Source: Bacillota bacterium
Lineage (GTDB): Bacteria; Bacillota; Sulfobacillia; JABLXB01
Length of the DNA stretch: 64,000 bases
Direction of reading: 5' to 3'
Assembly: GCA_013178305.1 (NCBI GenBank)
Contig: JABLXB010000004.1
Location: 124,001-188,000 of the forward strand
A model generated the notes under the pieces. It saw only the letters and a program-made list of their open reading frames with translations. It did no database searches and was not told the DNA's origin. Made by a program: the position numbers and the translations under genes. Positions within the stretch are counted from its first letter, which is position 1, and each line of letters begins with the position of its first letter. Shown piece by piece: positions 1 through 7,886 of the stretch.

Positions 1-88
1 AAGAGAATCACAACAGGACAACCCAGCAGCCCACTTGAAGCATTCTACAACGCGATGGAAAACTCCTGCCCTGTCAGAATGGGCGCTT

Positions 89-325
89 CTAATTGAGGGA
101 GAAGTCCTTCATGTCAGCAAGGTCATCGAACAGGAGCTGCCGGGCAATCGCGGCGGCAGTCCCGGTCCTGGGCGGCTCACCGTCGCTGTGTTCGTGGATC
201 GTGGTGCGCCTGTACTTGCCGTCATGGCCTACCCCTTCCCAGATAAAGCCTCCTTTGCGTTTCGCGGACAGGCCCAGTCTCCTGCACACGGCTTTGATCT
301 CACCCGTGGTAAAGGTAATTCCCAT
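89..325 (-). CDS. HicA/YcfA-like small protein
   Basis: A 78-residue protein read from the ATG at 325. It has the general plan of the YcfA/HicA fold: an N-terminal helix followed by a strand (IKAVCRRLGL), a strand region with RRTTIHEH, and a C-terminal helix (GTAAAIARQL). HicA proteins are usually mRNA-cleaving toxins paired with HicB. Here the catalytic His normally found in a G-S-H-type motif after the first helix is replaced by GGFIW, so nuclease activity is doubtful. No HicB partner can be seen in the 88 bases remaining downstream before the window edge. It may be an orphan or a degenerate toxin. Family assignment is by pattern only. Confidence 0.55.
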   Translation of the reverse strand: MGITFTTGEIKAVCRRLGLSAKRKGGFIWEGVGHDGKYRRTTIHEHSDGEPPRTGTAAAIARQLLFDDLADMKDFSLN

Positions 326-380
326 GATTATAAACCAAGGAGCCTTCCCTTGAGGTCGGGCCCTTCGAGGCGCAACACGC

Positions 381-410
381 GTCGCAGGTATGGGTAGTGA
401 TGCCTGCGAC
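381..410. repeat. Inverted repeat between hicA-like gene and trpS
   Basis: Arms at 381-390 and 401-410 (GTCGCAGG..) pair over ten bases with one mismatch, around a 10-base loop. No T-run follows on either strand, so it is more likely an operator or mRNA structure than a terminator. Confidence 0.35.
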
Positions 411-442
411 AAATACGGGGTGGGGCACTCCGGTGTTCTACT

Positions 443-472
443 TTGACTGACACGGATTCCGGGTAGTAGAAT
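443..472 (+). promoter_or_regulatory. Sigma-A-type promoter for trpS
   Basis: TTGACT at 443-448, an 18-base spacer, and TAGAAT at 467-472. The predicted transcription start lies about 45 bases before the trpS ATG. No T-box is present in this short leader. Confidence 0.5.
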
Positions 473-525
473 AGGCAACAGGACCCTGCCAGTAACGGGG
501 TTTGAGGCGTTGGAGGGGGTCGGCG

Positions 526-1515
526 ATGAACCAGAAGAAGCGGGTGTTCTCGGGCATACAACCGAGCGGTATTCTCACACTGGGAAACTACCTCGGCGCG
601 ATGAAACACTGGGCCAGGCTCCAGGATACTCACGATTGCGTGTATTGCGTGGTCGACCTTCACGCCCTGACGGTGCCGATCGACCCCGAGGAACTGAGGC
701 GCAGGATACTCGACACCACTGCCACACTCGTCGCGGTGGGACTGGACCCCGCCAGGGTGATACTGTTCGTGCAGTCCCACGTGCACGAGCACGCGGAGCT
801 CAGCTGGCTCCTGTCGTGCGTCACAACGTTCGGCGAGCTGGGGCGGATGACCCAGTTCAAGGAGAAATCCGAAGGGAAGGAATCGGTCACGGCGGGCCTG
901 TTCACCTACCCCGTGCTGATGGCCGCCGATATCCTCCTCTACCAGACCGACGTGGTGCCGGTCGGGGCCGACCAGAAGCAACACGTCGAGCTCACGCGAG
1001 ATATCGCGGAACGGTTCAACAAGCGCTTCGGCGCCACGTTCGCCCTGCCCGAGCCGCATATCCCGGAGGTAGGCGCCAGGATCATGTCCCTGGACAACCC
1101 GAAATCGAAGATGAGCAAGAGCAACGCCAACCCCGACAGCTACATCGGCCTCCTGGACCCGCCGGACCTGATACGGAAGAAAGTCTCCCGCGCGGTCACC
1201 GACTCGGGGAGAGAGATCAGGTACGACCCGGCCGAGAAGCCGGCGATAAGTAACCTGCTGAGTATTTATTCACTGTGCTCGGCCGAACCGGTGCAGGTCC
1301 TGGAAGAGAGGTATGCCGGCAAAGGGTACAGCGACCTCAAGAAGGACCTCGGGGCGGTTGTCGCCGAGCACCTGCGGCCGTTCCAGGAACGCTTCAGGCA
1401 GGTTTCCGAATCCGGTGAGATCGACAGGATCCTGAATGAGGGAGCGGCCAAGGCCAGGGCCATCGCGAGCCGTACGCTGAACCTTGCCAAAGAACGAATC
1501 GGCTTGGTGCTCTGA
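526..1515 (+). CDS. trpS: Tryptophanyl-tRNA synthetase
   Basis: Charges tRNA-Trp with tryptophan in the cytoplasm. The 329 residues match the usual length of bacterial TrpS. The class I signatures are visible: PSGILTLGNYLGA near residues 13-25 (the HIGH-equivalent region) and KMSKS at about 195-199, with the DADILLYQTD-like tryptophan-binding stretch (ADILLYQTDVVPVGADQ) between them. The ATG at 526 is chosen over a TTG 24 bases upstream because GGAGGGGG lies just before it and the conserved protein starts there. It is monocistronic, with its own promoter and a strong terminator. Unlike metG and the aromatic operons in this window it has no T-box. Confidence 0.95.
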   Translation: MNQKKRVFSGIQPSGILTLGNYLGAMKHWARLQDTHDCVYCVVDLHALTVPIDPEELRRRILDTTATLVAVGLDPARVILFVQSHVHEHAELSWLLSCVTTFGELGRMTQFKEKSEGKESVTAGLFTYPVLMAADILLYQTDVVPVGADQKQHVELTRDIAERFNKRFGATFALPEPHIPEVGARIMSLDNPKSKMSKSNANPDSYIGLLDPPDLIRKKVSRAVTDSGREIRYDPAEKPAISNLLSIYSLCSAEPVQVLEERYAGKGYSDLKKDLGAVVAEHLRPFQERFRQVSESGEIDRILNEGAAKARAIASRTLNLAKERIGLVL

Positions 1516-1540
1516 GCAGGTCTTTTGTAGTCCAATATAG

Positions 1541-1595
1541 AACCTCCCCGAATACGGTTTGTGCTACCGGCGTTCGCGGGGAGGTTTTCCTTTCT
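1541..1595 (+). terminator. Rho-independent terminator of trpS
   Basis: Stem AACCTCCCCG at 1541-1550 pairs with CGGGGAGGTT at 1577-1586, with a small inner hairpin (CGGT/ACCG) and a T-rich tail. It begins 25 bases after the trpS stop. Confidence 0.85.
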
Positions 1596-2932
1596 TGCGC
1601 CACGTTGCCAGCCCATACTCCGATGCCGGCGCTACCGCGCCCATTGTCCAGGCTCCGCGCCTCACACGGCCGGCCAGCATCCGGCTGGTCGCCCTTGTCC
1701 TGGTCGCGCTATTCGCGACCTCGGCAGTGAGGATCTCGACCGCCCGGCTGTCGCCCTATCCTTCCGTGAGCCTCGAGGGGGTTGGGGAACTGGCTCCCGC
1801 GTTGAACACGGAGCTTCGATGGCTGCTCCTGTCCGCCCACCCGAGCGGGGCGCTCGCCCTCACGCCCGACAGGCAGCGGGTTATACCGTATTTCTCGAAC
1901 CTCTCCATGCTCGCCCTGGTGAATCGCGTGCCCACCGTCGTCGCGATGTACGTCGACTGGTACCTCGCCAGCCTGAACATGCCGGACAGGTGGGGCATGT
2001 ACGGGACGATATACGACTACAGGGTGCACGGGCAGGACCTCATCTCCACCCGAAACTACGACTCGGCCGACAGCTATGCGGCCACTTTCCTGACGCTGAT
2101 CCGGAGGTACGTCGAGGCAACCGGTGATAGCGAGTTCGCGAGGCGCAGGATGAACCGGATCGACGTCGTCGCCCAGGTGATCATCTCCCTGCAGGACAAG
2201 GACGGGCTGGTGCGGGTCAAGCCGAGAGACTCCACGAAGTACCTGATGGATAACGCCGAGGCGTTCAGGGGGCTGGAGGACTGGGCCGTCGTTCTCGATT
2301 CCATCGGCGAGAAGGAAGCGGCCGGCTGGTACCACGACAGGGCAGCGCGGGTCGCCGCCGCCGTCGAATACCGCATGTGGGACGAGAAAACCGGGGCATA
2401 CGCCTGGAGGATAGACCGCGTGGACCACGCTTCCATGCCGGCGTGGCGCAAATGGTATCCTGACGCGGTGTCGCAGCTTTACCCGGTCGTCAACGGGCTC
2501 ATCTCGCCATCATCCGCGAGGGCGAGGATGCTGTACGAGAAGTTCAACCGGAGTTTCCCCTACTGGCCGGACGTCGAGAGGAGGCCCGGCTTTCCCTGGG
2601 GAATGGTCGCCTGGGCGGCGACGGTCATGGGGGATTACGGCAGGGCGCTGGAGTTCATCCGCAGTTCGACGAGCCAGTTCGTTGAGAACGGCGGCCCGCA
2701 GCCATGGTATTGCCTCGAATCGGCGATGTACATCGCCGTGGTGGACAGGATGGTGGCCTTGAGCCGGGGTGGTTCGCAGGGCGAAAGGCAGGGCGACGGG
2801 CCAGGCGGCGGGCTCGTCGACGAGCCCTCTAGTGGCGCTGCTCGGGGAGGTACTGGATCTCCCCCTTCTTTATCCACCCCAGCTGCTCCCGCGCTACCTT
2901 CTCGATATACTCGTCGGTCTGAAGCGCCTTGA
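1595..2932 (+). CDS. Exported six-hairpin-glycosidase-like protein
   Basis: About 445 residues. A hydrophobic segment near the N-terminus (LVALVLVALFATSAV) suggests a signal peptide or membrane anchor. The remainder is rich in aromatic and acidic helices typical of alpha/alpha six-barrel glycosidases and related enzymes (DSADSYAATFL, MDNAEAFRGLEDW, PWYCLESAMY). No specific CAZy family or substrate can be named. The start is uncertain: TTG at 1595 is the best placed, but its apparent Shine-Dalgarno sequence is part of the trpS terminator stem. The low-complexity C-terminus (Gly/Pro/Ser-rich after about residue 405) runs antisense through the last 104 bases of divIC. The natural end may be earlier, or a frameshift may lie near 2820. 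Confidence 0.6.
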   Translation: MRHVASPYSDAGATAPIVQAPRLTRPASIRLVALVLVALFATSAVRISTARLSPYPSVSLEGVGELAPALNTELRWLLLSAHPSGALALTPDRQRVIPYFSNLSMLALVNRVPTVVAMYVDWYLASLNMPDRWGMYGTIYDYRVHGQDLISTRNYDSADSYAATFLTLIRRYVEATGDSEFARRRMNRIDVVAQVIISLQDKDGLVRVKPRDSTKYLMDNAEAFRGLEDWAVVLDSIGEKEAAGWYHDRAARVAAAVEYRMWDEKTGAYAWRIDRVDHASMPAWRKWYPDAVSQLYPVVNGLISPSSARARMLYEKFNRSFPYWPDVERRPGFPWGMVAWAATVMGDYGRALEFIRSSTSQFVENGGPQPWYCLESAMYIAVVDRMVALSRGGSQGERQGDGPGGGLVDEPSSGAARGGTGSPPSLSTPAAPALPSRYTRRSEAP

Positions 2933-3134
2933 TCTGTTCCTTGAGGATCTGGCTCTTTATCTCCTGAGCGCGGATCTCGTCCTCGATGCGCCTTTCCTGC
3001 GCCCTGACGGACCAGAGGCGCAGTTCCTGGTTGGCAAAGGCATAGAGCAGCGCGAGTACTACGGCGATAACGACCAGCTTGTTAGTCCGCTTTCGCCTGG
3101 GTCTCTTACGCTCGAGTTTCGCCGTTGAGGTCAT
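2829..3134 (-). CDS. divIC: Septum formation initiator DivIC/FtsB family
   Basis: A small bitopic division protein that bridges FtsL and the septal synthase complex. It has a basic cytoplasmic N-terminus (KRPRRKR), one transmembrane helix (LVVIAVVLALLYAFA), a coiled coil (RRIEDEIRAQEIKSQILKEQI), and the typical YIEKVAREQLGWIKKGE end motif. The ATG at 3134 gives 101 residues and has GAGGG 5 bases upstream. A TTG at 3164 is also in frame, but its AAGGAGGG is 11-12 bases away. Synteny matches B. subtilis, where divIC follows yabQ, although here tupABC and the toxin-antitoxin pair have been inserted between them. Confidence 0.9.
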   Translation of the reverse strand: MTSTAKLERKRPRRKRTNKLVVIAVVLALLYAFANQELRLWSVRAQERRIEDEIRAQEIKSQILKEQIKALQTDEYIEKVAREQLGWIKKGEIQYLPEQRH

Positions 3135-3171
3135 GAGGTCCCTCAGGTCTCTTGAAGCGTACAACCCGTCC

Positions 3172-3423
3172 TCAGCCCTCCTTCGCTCCCGGCCTCTCGT
3201 CGAGCCCGGCCTCGTCGCCGAACAGCGCCAGCGGGTCGCCTGAGATAACTATCACGAGTTGGTACCCCTTCGTCTTCGCGCGGTTGTACAGGGTCGCCAC
3301 GGTCCCAGCCGCAATGCCGAGGCGAGCGGAGATCTCCTCCGAAGAGTACCCCATCTCCTTAAGGACAACGACCTGCCGTTCTCTGAAACTCAGCCTTTCA
3401 GCGCCCCTGATCTCAACCTGCAA
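3172..3423 (-). CDS. Sigma-70 region 4-like HTH protein
   Basis: An 83-residue protein reading from TTG 3423. The core is a helix-turn-helix resembling sigma-70 region 4/LuxR (SFRERQVVVLKEMGYSSEEI, then ARLGIAAGTVATLYNRAK). It is followed by a short strand (YQLVIVIS) and an acidic tail. It lacks sigma region 2, so it is not a sigma factor but a small DNA-binding protein. The gene ends just before divIC and the two are probably co-transcribed. The longer reading from 3471 would run through a cluster of DnaA-box-like sites, so the shorter start is preferred. Target unknown. Confidence 0.7.
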   Translation of the reverse strand: MQVEIRGAERLSFRERQVVVLKEMGYSSEEISARLGIAAGTVATLYNRAKTKGYQLVIVISGDPLALFGDEAGLDERPGAKEG

Positions 3424-3461
3424 GGGAAACCACCGGTCTCCGTGCCCGATTCCACACGATG

Positions 3462-3493
3462 TTATCCACAAGTTTTACACAGTATGTGGACAA
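3462..3493. other. Cluster of three DnaA-box-like 9-mers
   Basis: TTATCCACA at 3462-3470 is the classic high-affinity DnaA box. TTTTACACA at 3473-3481 fits the relaxed TTWTNCACA consensus. TTGTCCACA on the minus strand at 3485-3493 differs by one base. They sit in the leader of the HTH-divIC unit. Confidence 0.5.
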
Positions 3494-3656
3494 TTTTCGT
3501 ACGGGATCTATATGTTTCGTGGCGCGGGTGAGTTTTCCTCCTTTTTGTCAACGGAGGGTCCCCGAAACCGGGGCAAATGGAGGAAGACAGGCACGCGATG
3601 GCGCCGCAGGCGGGTACTGCACCCGCAGAGTGGCTGAGGAGAGAGGTGGGCGTGGC

Positions 3657-4742
3657 CTAGACGATCAGGTGGGCGTCGGACGCGGAGAAGCCTACGTGCA
3701 CGCGGCCGCCGCGATGGAGTGCCAGTGACTGGACGGCGCGCGGTCCAACGTGCGCCACGAGGATGAAACCACAATCGAGGGTCAGCCTGGCGCCGGTCGC
3801 AAGCGGTTCGATGTCCGTGATCCCGGCTGAGAACCGGTTGGCGGCGCCCTCCACCGGTTCCCGCGAACAGACCACGTTCTCGGGCCTTATGCACACGCAG
3901 ACTCTTGCGCCCTCGGGAGCGGGCCTGTCCGAGATCAGGGTAGCCCTATTCGCCGTCTCGCTTACCGAAACGAGACTGCCGCTGCCGTTGCGTCCAATTA
4001 CGAACCCGGGGATGAGGGTCTCGATGCCGACGAGCGAGGCGGCCTCGGCTGTGGCGGGACGGTTCCACACTTCCGTGGGGGTAGAGTCCTGGACTATGCG
4101 CCCGGAACTCATCACCGCGACCCTGTTGCACAGGTACAGCGCCTCGCTGATGTCGTGCGTCACGTAGACGGCCGTCACGCCGAGGTCCGACAGCACCCTG
4201 GCGAGATCGCGCTTGAACGATTGCCTGGTTGGGGCATCGAGATTTGCCATGGGTTCATCCAGGAAGAGCACCTCGGGGCCGGTGACGAGGGCCCGCGCGA
4301 GGCTGACCCTCTGCGCCTCGCCCCCTGACAGGGTGTCGACGTTGCGGCCGGCGAGATGGGTTATCCCCAGGATCTCGAGCGTTCGTTCGCACCGCGAGCG
4401 AACCTCCGCCGCTCCGGCCCCCCTCACACTCAGCCCATAGGAGATGTTGAACCGGACCGTCCCGCTGAAGAGCAGCGGCTCCTGAAACACCATGGCCATC
4501 TTTCGCCGCTGAGAGAGCCTTTCGGCCTCTGTGTCAAGACGGCGGCCTGCGAACAGCACATCCCCGCGGGACGGCTCTTCCAGGAGGCAAAGCAGCCGCA
4601 GAAGCGTGCTCTTGCCCGAGCCGTTCCTGCCGAGCAGCCCCAACACGTCGCCTTCCGCAATCCCAAGGTGGTCGACGTCTACCACGGTACGCCCGTCGTA
4701 GTCGCGGGCGAGGTCCACCGTCTCTATGAGCGGCCGGTCCAT
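3657..4742 (-). CDS. tupC: Tungstate ABC transporter ATPase
   Basis: ATPase of an oxyanion importer. Residues 1-230 form the ABC domain, with Walker A GRNGSGKST, signature LSGGEAQR, Walker B VLFLDEP and the H-loop VTHD. A C-terminal region of about 100 residues (IRPENVVCS, LDCGFILVAHVG) resembles the TOBE/MOP-type regulatory extension of ModC/WtpC proteins. The ATG at 4742 gives 361 residues and overlaps the end of tupB by 19 bases, indicating translational coupling. A longer frame upstream is out-of-frame reading through tupB. Tungstate rather than molybdate or sulfate is inferred from the adjacent TupA/TupB pair. Confidence 0.88.
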   Translation of the reverse strand: MDRPLIETVDLARDYDGRTVVDVDHLGIAEGDVLGLLGRNGSGKSTLLRLLCLLEEPSRGDVLFAGRRLDTEAERLSQRRKMAMVFQEPLLFSGTVRFNISYGLSVRGAGAAEVRSRCERTLEILGITHLAGRNVDTLSGGEAQRVSLARALVTGPEVLFLDEPMANLDAPTRQSFKRDLARVLSDLGVTAVYVTHDISEALYLCNRVAVMSSGRIVQDSTPTEVWNRPATAEAASLVGIETLIPGFVIGRNGSGSLVSVSETANRATLISDRPAPEGARVCVCIRPENVVCSREPVEGAANRFSAGITDIEPLATGARLTLDCGFILVAHVGPRAVQSLALHRGGRVHVGFSASDAHLIV

Positions 4743-5437
4743 CTCCTCGCCCCTTTCTGCTGGAGATTTGTCAGTACGGCGTTTACTCCGAAAGACAGTC
4801 CGAGAAGAAGGATGCCCAGCGCGAGAGCCATTTCGAAATGCCCCATCCTGCTCTCCAGCACCATGGCGGTGGTGAGCACCCGGGTTTGCCCCTTGATATT
4901 CCCGCCCACCATCATCACAGCGCCGACCTCGGATATCACGCCGCCGAAGCCGGCCATGATCGCTGCGAGCATCGGAAGCCTGGACTCCCTGACGAGCAGC
5001 ATCATCGATTGGATCTTGCTCGCGCCGAGCGCGAGGGATTGCAGCCTGAGCCTTGGATTGAGCTGTTGTATGGCGGCGAGCGAGAGCCCCGTAACGATGG
5101 GCAGCGCAATGCACACCTGGGCTATGATCATAACGCCGGGCGTGTACATCATCTCGAATTGCCCGAACGGGCCGCTGCGCCAGAACAGCATCGAGACGAT
5201 GAGACCCACGACAACCGGGGGCAACCCCATCCCCGTGTTCACGAGGCCGATCACGAGCCGCCTCCCCGGGAAATCGTTGAGGGCCAGGAGCACGCCCGCC
5301 GGGACTCCGAGCAGGATGGAAACGCAGGTAGCCGCCCCCGAAACCCTGAGGGACAGCCACGCAATCCCCACGACCTCGGGGTCGAGGCTAATGAGCAGCC
5401 TGATTGCCTCGACGATTGATTCCAGGATGGATGCCAA
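4724..5437 (-). CDS. tupB: Tungstate ABC transporter permease
   Basis: A 237-residue polytopic membrane protein with about five hydrophobic helices and the binding-protein-dependent permease EAA-like loop (LALGASKIQSMMLLVRES). The stretch GLPPVVVGLIVSMLFWRSGPFG and the short length are characteristic of TupB, not ModB. It lies between tupA and tupC in the same direction. A strong hairpin separates it from tupA. Confidence 0.9.
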   Translation of the reverse strand: MASILESIVEAIRLLISLDPEVVGIAWLSLRVSGAATCVSILLGVPAGVLLALNDFPGRRLVIGLVNTGMGLPPVVVGLIVSMLFWRSGPFGQFEMMYTPGVMIIAQVCIALPIVTGLSLAAIQQLNPRLRLQSLALGASKIQSMMLLVRESRLPMLAAIMAGFGGVISEVGAVMMVGGNIKGQTRVLTTAMVLESRMGHFEMALALGILLLGLSFGVNAVLTNLQQKGARRWTGRS

Positions 5438-5465
5438 CTAATGACCTCCCGGCCCACACCGGTGG

Positions 5466-5506
5466 GGCCGGCGGCCTCCGGGGCGGTTGCCCCGCAGCCG
5501 CCGGCC
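5466..5506 (-). other. Intercistronic hairpin between tupA and tupB
   Basis: GCCGGCGGC at 5467-5475 pairs perfectly with GCCGCCGGC at 5497-5505, with a nested GGGGC/GCCCC stem inside. No T-run follows. Such structures often stabilise the upstream mRNA or attenuate read-through, giving more binding protein than permease. Confidence 0.55.
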
Positions 5507-5527
5507 CGGCGCTCGTCATTCTCGCTG

Positions 5528-6349
5528 CTACTTGCCCTGGGAAGCCGACGGGAAGAACAACGGCTGCCCGAACTTATCCTTTCCGTAATCCGCGATTATC
5601 TTCTGACCCTCGGCCGAGGTGATGAAGCCGGCGTAGGCCTTGGCGCCATCGGTGTTCTTCGCGCCCTTCACCTCGATTACACCATACGGGTTGAGGAGCG
5701 CCGGATCCTTCTCGACCAGGATCTCCAGGTCCAGGCCTTTCGTCGCGAGGTAGGTGCCACGGTCGGAAAGGGTATAGCCCTTCTTTTCGCTGGCTATCTT
5801 CAGGCTGGCGCCCATTCCCTGGCCCGTCGAAACGTACCAGGCGCCCTCGGGCTTGATCCCCGCCGCCTCCCAGAGCTGCTTCTCTTTCTGATGTGTTCCC
5901 GAATTGTCGCCGCGCGTGATGAACGTGCTATTCGAGCCGGCGATGGCGGCGAGTGCCGCTTTGGCTTCCTTGAGGCCCCTTATCTTCGCGGGGTCGTCTT
6001 TCGACCCGACCAGGACGAAGTCGTTGTACATCACGTCGAGGCGCCTCGTCCCGAACCCGTCCGCCATGAACTTGTCCTCGCTCTTGCGGGCGTGAACCAG
6101 GAGGACATCGGCCTCTTTCTTCTCGCCGAGCTTGAGCGCTTCCCCGGTGCCCACGGCGATGGTCTTGACCGTGTAAGGGAACTTCTTCTCAAAGGCGGGG
6201 TTGAGCACATCCAGAAGGCCTGTGTCTGCGGTGCTGGTGGTGGTGGCGAGCACAAGCGGCTTTCTCTCGACTGGTTTGCCGCAGCCCGCTACCGTCAGAA
6301 TGGTACCCAGGAGGGCAAAGGTGATCACGGCACTCGTACGCGACCTCAT
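5528..6349 (-). CDS. tupA: Tungstate-binding lipoprotein
   Basis: Periplasmic-type substrate-binding protein tethered as a lipoprotein. The ATG at 6349 gives a signal sequence with lipobox LTVAGC at about residue 22. The mature start ATTTSTADTGLLD is the TupA signature (T-T-S residues ligate the oxyanion), followed by the GDNSGTH motif. Length 273 matches the family. The protein captures tungstate (possibly also molybdate) outside the membrane and delivers it to TupBC for incorporation into pyranopterin cofactors. It is the first gene after the cofactor-sensing riboswitch. Confidence 0.93.
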   Translation of the reverse strand: MRSRTSAVITFALLGTILTVAGCGKPVERKPLVLATTTSTADTGLLDVLNPAFEKKFPYTVKTIAVGTGEALKLGEKKEADVLLVHARKSEDKFMADGFGTRRLDVMYNDFVLVGSKDDPAKIRGLKEAKAALAAIAGSNSTFITRGDNSGTHQKEKQLWEAAGIKPEGAWYVSTGQGMGASLKIASEKKGYTLSDRGTYLATKGLDLEILVEKDPALLNPYGVIEVKGAKNTDGAKAYAGFITSAEGQKIIADYGKDKFGQPLFFPSASQGK

Positions 6350-6417
6350 CGTTCGTCCCACTCCTTTATTAGGGCAGGCCGGACTCCCCGGTGCAGGCGG
6401 CCCGCGCGACCCCGCGT

Positions 6418-6455
6418 ACAACACAAAGGCCACCATCCTTCCCGCCATGGTGGCC
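6418..6455 (-). terminator. Riboswitch-associated terminator upstream of tupA
   Basis: Perfect nine-base stem, arms 6428-6436 and 6447-6455 (GGCCACCAT in the RNA), followed by TTTGTGTT on the minus strand. It sits between the riboswitch core and the tupA start and is the likely expression platform. Confidence 0.85.
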
Positions 6456-6619
6456 TCAGCCCGTCAATCCATGCTGACTTCCTTTCCAAACGCGGGAGGC
6501 GACACCGTTTCCGGCGGCGCCCTGTCAGTCGCGCCCCCTGGCGCCGGCCAAGAGCACACCGGCGCTGTAGGGGCTTTGACTCGGATAGTCATTCCGTGCC
6601 CTCTATGAGGTTGTCTCTG
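6418..6619 (-). promoter_or_regulatory. Moco/Tuco-family riboswitch
   Basis: The leader RNA contains the near-invariant strand CUCCCGCGUUUGGAAAGG (complement of 6481-6498), which differs at only a few bases from the corresponding strand of the E. coli moaA leader. It is preceded by a GC-rich hairpin capped by a GAAA tetraloop (6498-6521, the P3 arm), a variable GCGCCGG/CCGGCGC arm (6541-6565), and a surrounding CCCCU/AGGGG helix. A terminator follows the core, so ligand binding probably stops transcription of the tungstate transporter. The 5' boundary is approximate. Confidence 0.85.
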
Positions 6620-6625
6620 TCACGT

Positions 6626-6654
6626 ATTGTAATCGATGCCGAACGTCGAGTCAA
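6626..6654 (-). promoter_or_regulatory. Sigma-A promoter of the tupABC leader
   Basis: On the minus strand, TTGACT (6649-6654), 17-base spacer, TACAAT (6626-6631). It places the start of the leader RNA near 6619. Confidence 0.8.
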
Positions 6655-7018
6655 CGCTCGCAATGATCGGCTTAACGAACTGCATCGCCTCAGACTTCGT
6701 GATTTCCTTGGCCCACTCCCACGCAGAACGTAACGCAGTAGTACTAGGACAAGGAAGAAAGGGCCTGACGGCCTTGCTCACATCAGGGGGCCGGAAGAAT
6801 TTCCCTATATCGATGTCTGATTGTCGGGAGAGTTGGGGGCGCGGTGAGGTCGCTTCTCATCAGAGTAGCGGCGTAGGAACCCTGCAGGGCACCGCACGCG
6901 CATATTGTGGAATTCGCTCAACCACAATAGAATTGGTTCAGCAGGACAGCACATCCAATTTGCGCGCCGGAGGTCGAATGCGACGACCAGAGAGCAGTCC
7001 GCCAGTCCCGTCCAAAGG
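6655..7018. other. Non-coding gap with one inverted repeat
   Basis: I see no convincing gene in these 364 bases. The only clear structure is a perfect inverted repeat ATTGTGG-N11-CCACAAT at 6904-6928, about 90 bases before the antitoxin start, which could be an operator for the toxin-antitoxin unit. Confidence 0.4.
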
Positions 7019-7489
7019 GTGCTCAACAAAGTTCCTGCAATCGTCGAAATGCTCGGTCGCGACGATGACATACTATTCTGCTACCTTTTCGGCTCTGTCG
7101 CCAGGGGCACCGCAGGATCCCTGAGCGACCTGGATTTTGCGGTTTACCTGGACCCCCGGGTTCCTGCTGATCAGCGGTTTTACAGGGCCCTTGACATTGC
7201 GGCCAGGCTGTCATCCATTCTGCGAACCTCCAACGTTGACGTTGTGCCCTTGAATGATGCCTCGCCCGAGCTCGCGTATTCGGTGATTCGCGACGGCAAA
7301 CTCCTGTTCTGCAGGGACGAACTGCAGCGACAACGTTTTTGGGTCCGGATCGTCCTGGACTACTTGGATAGAGGATTCATGCGAGACCTTTTCTGGCGCT
7401 ACACTGCTAAGCGGGTTAAGGAGGGCTCCTTTGGTGGTAGACGAGAAGACCGTTCTCAGCTTGCTCCAGGAGCTCGAGAGACGACTTGA
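7019..7489 (+). CDS. mntA: MNT-domain nucleotidyltransferase antitoxin
   Basis: Minimal nucleotidyltransferase of about 156 residues. The catalytic signature is intact: GS, ten residues, then DLD (GSVARGTAGSLSDLD), with further acidic residues in VDVVPLND. In MntA-HepT systems this protein neutralises the HEPN toxin by adding AMP to it. The start is uncertain. GTG 7019 gives the usual short N-terminal helix before FGS. A TTG at 6905 is also in frame, but nothing family-like precedes 7019 and neither has a good ribosome-binding site. The 3' end overlaps the toxin gene by 59 bases. Confidence 0.85.
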   Translation: MLNKVPAIVEMLGRDDDILFCYLFGSVARGTAGSLSDLDFAVYLDPRVPADQRFYRALDIAARLSSILRTSNVDVVPLNDASPELAYSVIRDGKLLFCRDELQRQRFWVRIVLDYLDRGFMRDLFWRYTAKRVKEGSFGGRREDRSQLAPGARETT

Positions 7490-7862
7490 AAGGCTATACT
7501 CTCTTTCAAACACCAGCGTCAAAACGCTGGTGGAAGATGCCTCCATCAGGGACCAGGTTGAAAGGAACCTTGAGGTTGCCATCCAGTGCTGTATAGACCT
7601 GGGAACCCACCTCCTGGCCTCAATGGGAGGCCCCTCGCCCGAAAGCTACAGGGATGTGTTTGTCTCCCTGGGCAGCCTTGGGGTTATCGACGACACCCTC
7701 TCCGAGAGCCTCGCCAGGATGGCTGGGTTCCGGAACGTCCTTGTACACGGCTATCTAACACTGGACCCGCGCAGAATGCATGAGTCTCTTAATCGTATCT
7801 CAGACATCAGGGGCTTCGTAGAAGCAGTCGTGCATTATATCGAAGCGCAAAAAAAGGAGTAG
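7431..7862 (+). CDS. hepT: HEPN-domain toxin (HepT)
   Basis: A 143-residue all-helical HEPN protein. The Rx4-6H ribonuclease motif and the following Tyr are present (RNVLVHGY), as expected for an active HepT that cleaves RNA and is inactivated by AMPylation at that Tyr. The TTG at 7431 follows a strong AAGGAGGG by five bases. GTG 7434 is an alternative. The gene overlaps mntA, a typical toxin-antitoxin arrangement. Confidence 0.88.
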   Translation: MVVDEKTVLSLLQELERRLERLYSLSNTSVKTLVEDASIRDQVERNLEVAIQCCIDLGTHLLASMGGPSPESYRDVFVSLGSLGVIDDTLSESLARMAGFRNVLVHGYLTLDPRRMHESLNRISDIRGFVEAVVHYIEAQKKE

Positions 7863-7886
7863 TCTGGAGCCGGCATTTCGCCACAA

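Noticed and set aside
1-88. A hicB partner downstream of the HicA-like gene
   Set aside because: Short minus-strand frames are open here but show no HicB features and reach the window edge.
3611-3632. GCGGGT/ACCCGC hairpin after tupC as terminator
   Set aside because: No T-run on the minus strand; left unannotated.
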